In this document: piece by piece, positions 26,947 through 35,390 of the stretch
Numbering within the stretch: position 1 is the stretch's first letter
Layout of the letters: the number at the start of each line of letters is the position of its first letter
From: Pseudoalteromonas prydzensis
Lineage (GTDB): Bacteria > Pseudomonadota > Gammaproteobacteria > Enterobacterales > Alteromonadaceae
DNA: 64,000 nucleotides
Direction: 5' to 3'
Assembly: GCF_001661495.1 (NCBI RefSeq)
Contig: NZ_BDDT01000003.1
Span: forward strand, 62,001 to 126,000
Notes under the pieces: model-generated
Told to the model about the DNA's origin: nothing
Database searches by the model: none
What the model saw: only the letters and a program-made list of their open reading frames with translations
Program-made: the position numbers and the translations under genes

Positions 26947-27828
26947 ATGTCAATGAATGTTTCGTTTATCGGTTTAGGTGTTATGGGTTATCCAATGGCG
27001 GGTCACTTAGCTAATGCAGGCCATACAGTTACCGTTTATAACCGTACTACAGCTAAAGCAGAGCAATGGGCACAGCAATACTCGGGCAAAGTGGCACTTA
27101 CTCCTGCGCTTGCTGCAAAAGGGGCTGATATCGTATTTATGTGTGTAGGTAACGATAACGACTTACGTTCAGTGGTTTATGGCGAAGACGGCGTACTTGC
27201 TGGTATGGCTGATGGCACAGTGTTAGTTGATCACACTACCACCTCAGCCGAAGTTGCTCGAGAAGTATCTGCAAAAGCTGCGCTTCAAAATATCGCTTTT
27301 ATTGATGCACCTGTATCTGGTGGTCAAGCTGGTGCTGAAAATGGTGTACTCACTGTAATGGCAGGTGGTGATGAAGCAGTATTTGCTAAAGTACAACCTG
27401 TGATGGCTGCATTTAGTCGTTTTAGCCAATTATTAGGTGAAGTGGGCTCAGGCCAATTATGTAAAATGGTTAATCAAATTTGTATTGCGGGTGTAGTACA
27501 AGGTTTAGCAGAAGGTTTACATTTTGCTAAGCAAGCAGGCCTTGATGGCGAAAAAGTAATTGAGACCATCTCTAAAGGGGCCGCCGGCTCATGGCAAATG
27601 GAAAACCGCTACAAAACCATGTGGGCAGGTGAATACGAGTTTGGTTTTGCCGTTGATTGGATGCGTAAAGATTTAGGTATTGCCCTTGATGAAGCAAAAA
27701 ACAATGGGGCTACTTTACCAATGACCGCAACGGTTGACCAGTACTACGCTGACGTACAAGCCCTCGGTGGTGGTCGCTATGATACTTCAAGCTTATTGGC
27801 ACGCATTGAAGCACTACATAAAAAATAA
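26947..27828 (+). CDS. Beta-hydroxyacid dehydrogenase (GlxR/MmsB family)
   Basis: A 293-residue NAD(P)-dependent oxidoreductase. The N-terminal Rossmann motif is FIGLGVMGYPMAGHLANAGH. The substrate-binding signature DAPVSGGQAGAENGVLTVM and the catalytic-Lys region GQLCKMVNQI follow. It belongs with tartronate semialdehyde reductase and 3-hydroxyisobutyrate dehydrogenase; the exact substrate cannot be fixed from sequence. Monocistronic and divergent from the peroxidase-ldhA pair. Confidence 0.88.
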   Translation: MSMNVSFIGLGVMGYPMAGHLANAGHTVTVYNRTTAKAEQWAQQYSGKVALTPALAAKGADIVFMCVGNDNDLRSVVYGEDGVLAGMADGTVLVDHTTTSAEVAREVSAKAALQNIAFIDAPVSGGQAGAENGVLTVMAGGDEAVFAKVQPVMAAFSRFSQLLGEVGSGQLCKMVNQICIAGVVQGLAEGLHFAKQAGLDGEKVIETISKGAAGSWQMENRYKTMWAGEYEFGFAVDWMRKDLGIALDEAKNNGATLPMTATVDQYYADVQALGGGRYDTSSLLARIEALHKK

Positions 27829-27837
27829 ATTGTTATT

Positions 27838-27871
27838 AAGCGCCTTAATGTATAGTGACTAAGGCGCTTCA
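27838..27871. terminator. Possible terminator hairpin
   Basis: AAGCGCCTTA and TAAGGCGCTT form a ten-base-pair perfect stem between the convergent dehydrogenase and sbcB genes. There is no clear T-run on either side, so it may be Rho-assisted or only a transcript-end stabiliser. Confidence 0.5.
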
Positions 27872-27885
27872 CTCATTAAAATAAG

Positions 27886-27906
27886 CCGCTTACCGCTTAC
27901 CGCTTA
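27886..27906. repeat. Three tandem copies of a heptamer
   Basis: CCGCTTA occurs three times in a row. The last copy contains the sbcB stop codon (TAA on the minus strand at 27904-27906). It is a second heptamer array in the window, with a different unit from the one at 22419. Confidence 0.85.
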
Positions 27907-29349
27907 CATACTCTGCGCGTAGTTATACAGCGCTTTTAGAATCGTTAGATTCTTTTCATTATCGTCATGTTCATGGGCGAGGTTCTCAAGAGTGATCATA
28001 AAATCTTGTGCGCTGATCGACGGTTGATCTTCGCCATGCATTAACTTGTTTTGGCAGTATTGACGCCATTGATCGAGCTCATCTTGATTAAGCGATTGTG
28101 GCCAGTTACGGGCGCGATACTTAAATAATAAGTTATCAAACTTTTTATCTTCAAAATCAAGCTTCATACCCGCCAATTGCTCAGGACTGGCATCACGGAT
28201 AATAGCAAACTTAGCTTTATCTGCATGGCTAGTAAAACCGTCATACAGCATGTAATCAGTATTAGTGGTTTTGCCGTAATCAGGGCTGTCGTTAAATACT
28301 TCAGTGACTTTATCGCGAAGACTCGGATTGGCTTTTAATATTGCCAAGTTCTTTAAGCATTGCTCACGATCAATCCCTAAACGGGCCGCGTTCTCAGGCA
28401 ATAAGGTTTTTGCAGGTGCTAAAATAGGGCACTTGTTTAAATGTACCAGCTTTAAACCTACCGGCAGTTCATCATCAGCTAGCTCACTGCGTTTGGTATA
28501 AAGGCGAGTGCGCAAGTCTTCAATTGATAAATCTAGTAATACCTGTGGATCTTCGGTTAAGTTAAAACACACCACGGCATTTTTATTAGTCGGATGAAAG
28601 CTCATTGGCGCAATCCAACTGGTGCAGCCTTGGGTTGCAGGAATACGTGATGAAGTATGCACCAACGGCGTCATGTTAAATACATCGACCAATTCCGCGA
28701 GTGCTTTTTTACCGCGCAAACCAAAAAAGAAGTTATACAGTTTAGGTTGTTTTTCTTTGATTAGTTTAGCGAGGGCAATGGTTGCAGTTACATCGCTTAG
28801 CGCATCATGTGCCGCAGCGTGTTCAATGCCGTTAGCAACCGTTAAATGCTCCAATTTAAAGCTTGGGCTACCATCTTCTTTTAACGGCCATTCAATGCCT
28901 TCAGGGCGCAGTGCGTAACAAGCACGCACTAAATCGATAATATCCCAACGGCTGTTATTATTTTTGTATTCGCGCTCGTAAGGGTCGTAAAAGTTACGAT
29001 AAAAGCTATAACGGCTTACTTCATCATCAAAGCGAATACTGTTATAACCGGCCACACAGGTATTTGGTACACTAAATTCTGCATGAATTTTGGCAATAAA
29101 CTCAGCTTCAACTAAGCCTTTTTGCATCGCCACTTGCGGAGTAATACCTGTGATCAAACACGCTTCAGGGTGAGGCAAGTAATCAGCCACAGGTTTACAA
29201 TATTCAATCAGTGGCTCACCAATAATGTTTAAATCAAGGTCGGTACGAATACCCGCAAACTGGCTTGGCTTATCCTTTTGTGGGCTCGCCCCCCACGTTT
29301 CATAATCGTGCCAATAAATAGTTGCTTGATTTTGCTTTTGATAAGCCAT
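27904..29349 (-). CDS. sbcB: Exodeoxyribonuclease I
   Basis: A 481-residue DnaQ-fold exonuclease. The first metal-binding residues lie in YWHDYETWG (D15, E17). VAGYNSIRFDDEVSRY and HDALSDVTATIALAKLI complete the DEDDh set. The C-terminal SH3-like and helical parts match E. coli ExoI (475 residues). It degrades single-stranded DNA 3' to 5' and acts in recombination and mismatch repair. Monocistronic. Confidence 0.95.
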   Translation of the reverse strand: MAYQKQNQATIYWHDYETWGASPQKDKPSQFAGIRTDLDLNIIGEPLIEYCKPVADYLPHPEACLITGITPQVAMQKGLVEAEFIAKIHAEFSVPNTCVAGYNSIRFDDEVSRYSFYRNFYDPYEREYKNNNSRWDIIDLVRACYALRPEGIEWPLKEDGSPSFKLEHLTVANGIEHAAAHDALSDVTATIALAKLIKEKQPKLYNFFFGLRGKKALAELVDVFNMTPLVHTSSRIPATQGCTSWIAPMSFHPTNKNAVVCFNLTEDPQVLLDLSIEDLRTRLYTKRSELADDELPVGLKLVHLNKCPILAPAKTLLPENAARLGIDREQCLKNLAILKANPSLRDKVTEVFNDSPDYGKTTNTDYMLYDGFTSHADKAKFAIIRDASPEQLAGMKLDFEDKKFDNLLFKYRARNWPQSLNQDELDQWRQYCQNKLMHGEDQPSISAQDFMITLENLAHEHDDNEKNLTILKALYNYAQSM

Positions 29350-29542
29350 TTAAAAACCCTTTAAGTTAGCTTGGCATGGTTGAAAAACCGCCAAGTTACT
29401 AAATTCATGAATTATTTAGATTATGGCATATGGGCGAGGGAGTTTATAGGTTTCGATGATGAAATGATGTTAATCATAATATTCTCAGTGAGCTTAACTG
29501 AGGTGGTACGATATTAGTCTTATAGTTTAAGCTAAGTAAGTA

Positions 29543-29968
29543 TTGCTGGTCTTAATATTTGAAAAATACAAAACGGCCAAGTTCCTACCACATGGTGCTC
29601 GTCGGGCAATATCAACATTATTCACTGGTAATGGTGCTGCACCGTTCGTAACTTAGAAGATGCAATCAAAATAGAGCTGCAAAAGAAAGAATGATATTGA
29701 CTTTGTTGACAGTAAATCGGGGGGCTTATCACTATTTAATTATAGAAACCCTAAATTTGGTACGTTGTGGTGGAAATTACCTGCAAAGTCTAAAATGCCG
29801 CAAGGACTGCATGTGTCGTTAGATGATGGAGGTTCATTAGGTAAAAATCATTTTACAATTCGACCCCTATACGACATGCCCGTAACCCAGTATTTAGATA
29901 AGTTAAATCAATTAGATTCGATGGCTGTTTCTTGTTTTATCGGTGTGCCAAATCAAAATGTAGGATAA
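29543..29968 (+). pseudogene. Decayed Tse2-like ADP-ribosyltransferase toxin gene
   Basis: One frame (from a TTG at 29543) reads KTAKFLPHGARRAISTLF. It shifts near 29650 into NLEDAIKIELQKKE and shifts back near 29690 to DIDFVDSKSGGLSLF. It then runs to the stop at 29968 through KSKMPQGLHVSL and NHFTIRPLYDMPVTQY. The end aligns with Tse2-type toxins (GG-x-S-V-F, a P-x-x-L-x-V strand, then H-Y-T-I-x-P). Two compensating one-base changes (a loss, then a gain) explain the breaks, so the toxin is probably inactive. A small intact gene follows two bases later. Confidence 0.6.
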
Positions 29969-29970
29969 TT

Positions 29971-30144
29971 ATGTTTTCACGATTAGAACTTAGGCTAATA
30001 AAAAGTACCCTTAAAAGTAGAATTGAAAAAGAAACAACAGAGCTTAAGCAGCTCGATGAAGATAGCGATGAATACATGGAAAAAGCTAATGACTTAATGG
30101 TGCTTGGCGCATTAGTTTCTAAAATTGGCAATTCGCAACATTAA
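29971..30144 (+). CDS. Small helical protein, possible Tsi2-like immunity protein
   Basis: A 57-residue, highly charged, all-helical protein (LELRLIKSTLKSRIEKETTE, then a Glu/Asp-rich turn and a second helix). The ATG at 29971 follows AGGA, two bases after the stop of the toxin remnant. Small all-alpha dimers neutralise Tse2 in Pseudomonas (Tsi2). Size, fold and position fit an immunity or antitoxin protein, but sequence similarity to Tsi2 cannot be judged by eye. Its frame is intact while the toxin is broken, which fits a surviving immunity gene. Confidence 0.55.
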   Translation: MFSRLELRLIKSTLKSRIEKETTELKQLDEDSDEYMEKANDLMVLGALVSKIGNSQH

Positions 30145-30289
30145 ATCTTAAAAGTATTACAAGCGAAGCTTTCTTTGCAAGGAACTTTGAGATAAGCGCT
30201 AGCTAGTACTTATCTCACCTCTACTTTTAATCCCCCACAACACCCTAAACAACCGCATTAACCCAAGCGTTGAAACGTTAAACCCACCA
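30145..30289. other. Intergenic stretch with one hairpin
   Basis: No gene is seen. GAGATAAG and CTTATCTC form a stem around a 12-base loop at about 30190-30217. It could be a weak terminator for the immunity-like gene; no T-run of note follows. Confidence 0.4.
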
Positions 30290-30424
30290 TCACAAATGCA
30301 AAATACCTGGAAGCACTGTTGTAGCCCCATTGCCTGCCAGCTTTAGAGCATGTGCGGTTGTATCGCGGGCATAAAATGAAGATAAACAATCCCAAATGGT
30401 TTTATTACGGTCTTTTAATACCAC
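30290..30424 (-). pseudogene. Possible decayed coding fragment
   Basis: On the minus strand an open stretch of 44 codons reads VVLKDRNKTIWDCLSSFYAR and then a hydrophobic AGNGATTVLPG segment before a stop at 30290. It looks protein-like but is too short to be a full gene. It ends exactly where the duplicated promoter block begins (about 30428), as if truncated by that event. No family can be named. Confidence 0.25.
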
Positions 30425-30432
30425 CTATTCAT

Positions 30433-30446
30433 TAGACTAAAGTCTA
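30433..30446. promoter_or_regulatory. Palindrome TAGACTAAAGTCTA (copy 1)
   Basis: A 14-base palindrome with an AA centre (TAGACT-AA-AGTCTA) in the leader of the degenerate locus, about 115 bases before its start codon. The same 14 bases occur at 32477. A dimeric regulator could bind here; which one is unknown. Confidence 0.45.
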
Positions 30447-30793
30447 TGAGTTAGTTTTATTCACCTATTGAGTTTATTTATATCGTTTGTAGGCGTTGAG
30501 CCAATACTCTAAAGTTCAGTTGTCGGCAACAAACGCGACTAATTTAATAGGAATATGATCATGAATAAGTTTAAACGATTTGCACTAAAACAATTGCACT
30601 TTTACAAAAAAGCAGTGAGTCACAATTTAGAGTATATGAGTTTACAGCATAAAAAGTGATTAACCGTTCGTATCACGCATGATTGCGGTCGCTCAGTTTA
30701 TTAGACGCGACGCGAGTTGCCAGCAGCGTGGTGGTTTTTCATAATCTGATCTGCGCTGAACACTACTTTTCTCTATAGGCTTACAGTTTATAG

Positions 30794-30829
30794 AAAAGCC
30801 CATATTGATTAATTCAATATGGGCTTTTT
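30794..30829. terminator. Bidirectional terminator
   Basis: AAAAGCCCATATTGA pairs perfectly with TCAATATGGGCTTTT over a five-base loop, with T-rich ends both ways. It ends the degenerate locus and the convergent lysE-type transcript. Confidence 0.88.
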
Positions 30830-30891
30830 GCGTTTATAGCGCAGGGAAGGGCGAGTATGCTGTAAAACCTGCTGTAACTCCTTTGCCGCTA

Positions 30892-31488
30892 TTACTGTAT
30901 AAAAATTTGCGTGATGGCTATATCTGCTGCAACTACCACAAGTAATGCGGCCATCAATAAATTTATTATTTTAAAGTAGTATGCGTTTGTCATGTGTTTA
31001 CCTATGGCTCTGCCTGCAAGTGAGTAGCTCGCTGGTGCGCCGAATGCTAATAGTGCGAGAATACATGACCACAACACAATACTGCTGCCAGCAATGCCCG
31101 CTGCTGGGAATTGAATGGTGGTGATTGGCAAGGTTGCCGCTAGTGCTTTGGGGTTTAGCAGTTGCATAAATAGGCCGTTACTAAAGGTGAGCGGCTTTGT
31201 GCTGGTGGTTTGGTTGTCAAAGTTGACTGGTGTTTTAGCTACCCTCACCGCGATATAGAGAATATATAAACATCCCGCAAAACTTATAACCGGCAATATT
31301 TTTGCTGGGATCAGTGCAATTCCTACATAACCTAAAAGTAAAAATAGTAAAAGCATCGCACTTGCTACTCCGGCAAAAAAACCTAAGTGTGCAGTGGTTT
31401 TATTATTGATACCACTTTGCAGGCCGAGCAAATTTATTGGCCCAGGGGTATACATTATACCAATGGCGTAAGCGAATATTTCTAACAT
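30892..31488 (-). CDS. LysE/RhtB-family amino-acid exporter
   Basis: A 198-residue membrane protein with about six helices. The N-terminal signature is YAIGIMYTPGPINLLGLQSG, the G-x-x-x-x-P-G-P motif of the LysE superfamily, followed by LFMQLLNPKALAATLP. It should export a small amino acid or related metabolite. It lies 16 bases downstream of an araC-type gene on the same strand, so the regulator probably controls it. Substrate is unknown. Confidence 0.88.
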   Translation of the reverse strand: MLEIFAYAIGIMYTPGPINLLGLQSGINNKTTAHLGFFAGVASAMLLLFLLLGYVGIALIPAKILPVISFAGCLYILYIAVRVAKTPVNFDNQTTSTKPLTFSNGLFMQLLNPKALAATLPITTIQFPAAGIAGSSIVLWSCILALLAFGAPASYSLAGRAIGKHMTNAYYFKIINLLMAALLVVVAADIAITQIFIQ

Positions 31489-31504
31489 AGTGAGCCTTTG
31501 TAAT

Positions 31505-32326
31505 TTAGCGCGAGATTTGTCGTTGGTATTGCTTGGGCGTCAAACCAAAAATACGTTTGAAGTGGCGGTTTAAATGACTGTTATCGGCGAAGCCTGCATC
31601 TAATGCGACTCGCGAGGAACTCAAACCAGATTCTATGTATTTTCGAGCTTGGTTGATCCGACAGTTCAACACATATTGGTGTGGTGTGGTGCCAAATTGT
31701 TGGTTAAATAGACGAATGAAATGATACTTCGAGATAGTCGCGGCAGCTGCAATGTCATCAATCGAGATGTCATTAGCTAAGTTTGCCATGATGTAATCTT
31801 TGGCCTTAAGTAATAGGGTGTCTTTTTTTGAGCTGATACTGAGCGGATCAATCGCGCAACCGGTGTGCTTTATGAGCGAATGAGCAATATTAAATAGCGC
31901 AGCTTCACCATCAATACGCGTGTAATTGCCACTATGTGTCAGTTGTTTAAGGGCTAGAATTTGCTGTGCTAATACAGGGTTGTTTAATAAAGGGCATGCC
32001 ACTCTAGGCGCTGCGTTTTTAGTGTAGCCCAATGCGTTAAACATTGGTTCAAATTCACTTGGGTGTACATAGAGCATCACGTATTCAAGATGTTCTGTTA
32101 AACCTGAGTGACCATCGTGAACGTCTTCTGGGTTAAATACTATCACTCCACCAGTAGGGCTTTTGTGAAACGCCCGCTGACAGAAAAAGTCTTGTCGACC
32201 TTGCAAAGTTACACCTAGAGAATATTCTTCATGGGCGTGTTTTGAATAGCTAAAGTCAGTCATCTTCGCATCAAGCAGGGTAAACTGGTTTAATGTTTTA
32301 TCGTTGCTGTACTGAAATTGATTCAT
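31505..32326 (-). CDS. AraC-family transcriptional regulator
   Basis: A 273-residue protein. The N-terminal cupin-like ligand domain includes KHAHEEYSLGVTLQGRQDFF and VIFNPEDVHDG. The C-terminal double helix-turn-helix has ISKYHFIRLFNQQFGTTPHQ and ADNSHLNRHFKRIFGLTPKQ. It resembles the AraC regulators that sit before LysE exporters and sense an amine or amino acid. The two genes form an operon. Its promoter lies between 32327 and about 32470. Confidence 0.9.
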   Translation of the reverse strand: MNQFQYSNDKTLNQFTLLDAKMTDFSYSKHAHEEYSLGVTLQGRQDFFCQRAFHKSPTGGVIVFNPEDVHDGHSGLTEHLEYVMLYVHPSEFEPMFNALGYTKNAAPRVACPLLNNPVLAQQILALKQLTHSGNYTRIDGEAALFNIAHSLIKHTGCAIDPLSISSKKDTLLLKAKDYIMANLANDISIDDIAAAATISKYHFIRLFNQQFGTTPHQYVLNCRINQARKYIESGLSSSRVALDAGFADNSHLNRHFKRIFGLTPKQYQRQISR

Positions 32327-32476
32327 GACTGCCTTGCTTTAGTGAGTAATCTATAGCGCTTAGTATATGCAGGTTAAAATTTAAAAACTTGAACAAAATT
32401 GCGCAATTTCATTTTGCTTAAGTTATATCACTTATTTTTTATTGTTTGTTTTTATTAGTGCTTTTCTTGTTTGCAT

Positions 32477-32490
32477 TAGACTAAAGTCTA
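32477..32490. promoter_or_regulatory. Palindrome TAGACTAAAGTCTA (copy 2)
   Basis: Identical to the palindrome at 30433. It lies about 137 bases before the start of the secreted protein gene at 32627 and 150 bases before the divergent araC-type gene. A related half (ACTAAAGTCTA) is also at 56029 upstream of yfbV. Confidence 0.45.
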
Positions 32491-32626
32491 TAGGTTAATT
32501 TTCTTCACCTATCGGGTTTATTTTTATCGTTTGTCGAAATTGAGCTAACACTCTAAAGTTCAGTTGTCGCCAACAAACACGACACGACTTAGGCAAATAA
32601 TCAAATAGGTAAATAGGAATATAATC

Positions 32627-33034
32627 ATGAAACTTACACTAATTAAAACCATCGCACTTGGCTCATTACTAACTTGCTCAGCAGCTGCTATGGCTGGTGG
32701 CAGTGATTATAAATTAATGGTTATTGAAACGGCTACTGCACCGCAGCCAGTTGAGCAGTCGTTTAACAGTTGTGCGTTGAATGTTAAATCAAAAAACTAC
32801 GAGCAAGCTGAAGCAATTTGTACTAAAGCAATTGCACTGTTAAAAGAAAGCCGTGAGTCTAAACTTAAAGTACGTGAGCTTACATCTTACGCATTAAGCA
32901 ACCGTGGTGTGTCACGCATGATGGCTAAAAACGATGCTGCTGGCTTGTCTGATTTATACGAAGCGTCAAAAATGGCTGACAGCACAATGGTTTCTCATAA
33001 CCTGACTCGCGCTAAAGAATACCTTTCTCTATAA
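32627..33034 (+). CDS. Secreted TPR-like protein, function unknown
   Basis: A 135-residue protein with a signal peptide (cleavage about AAMA-GGSD). A helical region reads like TPR units (SCALNVKSKNYEQAEAICTK and NRGVSRMMAKNDAAGLSDLY). Two Cys (SC and IC) could form a disulfide in the periplasm. No enzymatic motif is present. The leader is unusually long and conserved with the degenerate copy at 30428, which suggests regulation through it. It is followed by its own terminator. Confidence 0.75.
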   Translation: MKLTLIKTIALGSLLTCSAAAMAGGSDYKLMVIETATAPQPVEQSFNSCALNVKSKNYEQAEAICTKAIALLKESRESKLKVRELTSYALSNRGVSRMMAKNDAAGLSDLYEASKMADSTMVSHNLTRAKEYLSL

Positions 33035-33069
33035 GTTATTCCTGTATAGCTATAAACAGCATTACAAAG

Positions 33070-33100
33070 AACCCATATTGATTAGTCAGTATGGGTTTTT
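33070..33100 (+). terminator. Terminator after the secreted TPR-like gene
   Basis: AACCCATATTGA pairs with TCAGTATGGGTT (one G-T pair), then TTT. It is a diverged relative of the terminator at 30794. Confidence 0.8.
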
Positions 33101-33133
33101 GCGTTTTAATTGGTTATGATTTATAGGGCAATC

Positions 33134-33165
33134 AAAAAAGCCGTTGTTTAACACAACGGCTTTTT
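33134..33165 (-). terminator. Terminator after metG
   Basis: AAAAAGCCGTTGT pairs with ACAACGGCTTTTT around a short loop. It lies just past the metG stop on the minus strand and can also work in the plus direction. Confidence 0.85.
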
Positions 33166-33189
33166 AGTGATTAACGTTTAAACGTTAAG

Positions 33190-35214
33190 TTACATTACTC
33201 GCATGCCTGGCTCTGAACCATCATCTGGGTTGAGTATGTAGATTTCTTTACCGCCAGGGCCTGCTGCTAACACCATGCCTTCTGACATGCCAAAGCGCAT
33301 TTTACGTGGCTTTAAGTTGGCGACCATCACCGTTAATTTGCCTTCGATGTCTTCTGGCGCGTAAGCTGATTTTATACCAGCAAACACTTGGCGTGTTTCG
33401 CCGCCTAAATCAAGAGTAAGTTTTAGTAGTTTGTCAGCGCCTTCAACGTGCTCTGCTTTGGCTATTTTAGCTACCCGTAAATCTACTTTGGCAAAATCAT
33501 CAAATTCGATTTCAGCGGCAATTGGCTCTTTTGCCAGTGGGCTGTTTGGGTCGATTTTGTCTTTTGCTGCTAATAAACTTTCTTTTGATTCTTCAACCAT
33601 TTTGTTCACTTTATCCATTTCTACACGTTGCATTAACGGCTGAAATTTATTGATAGGGTGGCTAACAAGTGCAGTTTGCGCGCCTTGCCAAGATAGCTCA
33701 TCATTTAAAAACGCTTCTACATTGGCCGCCATACCCGGTAATACTGGCTTTAAATAAGTCATTAGTACGCGGAATAAGTTAAGTCCAAGTGAACACACTT
33801 GATGCGCTTCTTCTTGTTTTGCTTCGTCTTTAATCAATACCCAAGGTGCGGCGGTATCAATAAATTGGTTGGCTTTATCAGCAAGCGCCATGATCTCGCG
33901 AATTGCACGGCTGTAGTCACGGTTTTCATAGTGTTGAGCAACAGTGTCGGTAGCTGCTTGGAATTCAGCTAATAATTGTGGCTCCATGATGGTGTCACTT
34001 AATTTACCGTCAAACTTTTTAGTAATAAAACCGGCACAACGGCTGGCGATATTAACCACTTTACCAACTAAGTCTGAATTTACGCGCAGTGCAAAGTCTT
34101 CAAGGTTTAAATCAAGATCGGTAATACCACTGTTAAGTTTTGCTGCGTAGTAATAACGTAAAAACTCAGGATCCAGATTGTCTAAATAAGTACGCGCTTT
34201 AATAAACGTGCCTTTTGATTTAGACATTTTCGCGCCATTGACGGTGACAAAACCGTGGGCGAATACATTGGTTGGTTTTCTGAATTTTGCGCCTTCAAGC
34301 ATAGCAGGCCAAAATAAGCTGTGGAAATAGATGATGTCTTTACCTATGAAGTGGTAAAGCTCAGCGTCCGAACCTTCTTGCCAAAATGCATCAAAGTCGA
34401 TGTCTTGTTTGTCGCATAGATTTTTAAAGCTGGCCATGTAACCAATTGGCGCATCTAACCATACATAAAAGTATTTACCTGGTGCGCCTGGGATTTCAAA
34501 ACCAAAGTAGGGTGCATCACGGCTGATATCCCACTGCTGTAGGCCATCGGCAAACCATTCATCTAGCTTGTTGGCCATTTCTTGTTGAATAGTACCGGAG
34601 TGCAGCCATTCTTTAAGCATGCCTTCAAACGCTGGTAAATCGAAAAAGTAATGCTCAGAATCTTTAAGAATTGGCTCAGCACCCGACATTACAGAGCGAG
34701 GGTTGATAAGCTCTGTTGGGCTGTATGTTGCACCACATGCGTCGCAGCTGTCGCCATTTTGGTCTTCAGACTTACACGTAGGGCATGTACCCGTTACAAA
34801 ACGATCAGGTAAGAAAATGCCTTTTTCAGGGTCAAATAACTGTGAAATAGTGTGTTTTTTAATATGACCGGCATCGTTTAGGCGATTATAAATAAGCTCG
34901 CTTAGTTCTTTATTTTCTTGGCTGTGGGTGCTGTGGTAATTATCAAATTTGATATTAAAATCAGCAAAGTCGCGTTGACGTTCAATACTGACATTTTTTA
35001 CCATTTCTTCTGGCGTGATCCCTTGCTTCTGCGCATTTAACATTATTGGTGTGCCGTGGGCATCGTCGGCGCAAACATAATATGCTTCGTGGCCTTGGAG
35101 TTTTTGAAAACGTGACCAAATATCAGTTTGAATATATTCCAATAAATGGCCTAAATGTGTTGGGCCATTGGCATAAGGTAATGCGCTGGTAATGAGGATC
35201 TTTCGCTGTGCCAT
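33190..35214 (-). CDS. metG: Methionyl-tRNA synthetase
   Basis: A 674-residue class I synthetase. The HIGH-type motif is PTHLGHLLE near the N-terminus, zinc knuckles are CPTC and CDACG, and the KMSKS loop is [13 protein letters not shown]-terminal tRNA-binding (Trbp111-like) domain starts near [20 protein letters not shown]. It charges tRNA-Met in the cytoplasm. The ATG at 35214 (starting [17 protein letters not shown]) has GGA seven bases upstream and is preferred over an ATG two codons earlier. Divergent from apbC. Confidence 0.97.
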   Translation of the reverse strand: MAQRKILITSALPYANGPTHLGHLLEYIQTDIWSRFQKLQGHEAYYVCADDAHGTPIMLNAQKQGITPEEMVKNVSIERQRDFADFNIKFDNYHSTHSQENKELSELIYNRLNDAGHIKKHTISQLFDPEKGIFLPDRFVTGTCPTCKSEDQNGDSCDACGATYSPTELINPRSVMSGAEPILKDSEHYFFDLPAFEGMLKEWLHSGTIQQEMANKLDEWFADGLQQWDISRDAPYFGFEIPGAPGKYFYVWLDAPIGYMASFKNLCDKQDIDFDAFWQEGSDAELYHFIGKDIIYFHSLFWPAMLEGAKFRKPTNVFAHGFVTVNGAKMSKSKGTFIKARTYLDNLDPEFLRYYYAAKLNSGITDLDLNLEDFALRVNSDLVGKVVNIASRCAGFITKKFDGKLSDTIMEPQLLAEFQAATDTVAQHYENRDYSRAIREIMALADKANQFIDTAAPWVLIKDEAKQEEAHQVCSLGLNLFRVLMTYLKPVLPGMAANVEAFLNDELSWQGAQTALVSHPINKFQPLMQRVEMDKVNKMVEESKESLLAAKDKIDPNSPLAKEPIAAEIEFDDFAKVDLRVAKIAKAEHVEGADKLLKLTLDLGGETRQVFAGIKSAYAPEDIEGKLTVMVANLKPRKMRFGMSEGMVLAAGPGGKEIYILNPDDGSEPGMRVM

Positions 35215-35390
35215 AATCATTCCGAATTGACGGTTCCGGTTAGGGAACGGATGAAAATCATAATATTATCAGCAAACCTAAAGGAAACACCTTAGTGGTT
35301 AGCCGATTTTCATTAATTGACTGGTGTTAATGCCCTGAATGTTACATAATTCCGAGGCAATTTTCATCAAAGAAACACTATTTTATTGCT

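Larger units (their letters stand above)
30428..30830 (+). pseudogene. Degenerate, internally deleted duplicate of the locus at 32470-33100
   Basis: The leader (30428-30562) parallels that of the intact gene at 32627: the TAGACTAAAGTCTA palindrome, TCACCTATTGAG, ACTCTAAAGTTCAGTTGTC and AATAGGAATATGATCATGAA. The centre is missing. The 3' part (about 30690-30775) still reads SLLDATRVASSVVVFHNL and then AEHYFSL-stop, against DLYEASKMADSTMVSHNL and AKEYLSL-stop in the intact copy. Both end in related terminators. A 32-codon frame (30561-30659, MNKFKRFALKQLHFYKKAV...) follows the start codon and may or may not be translated. Confidence 0.75.
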
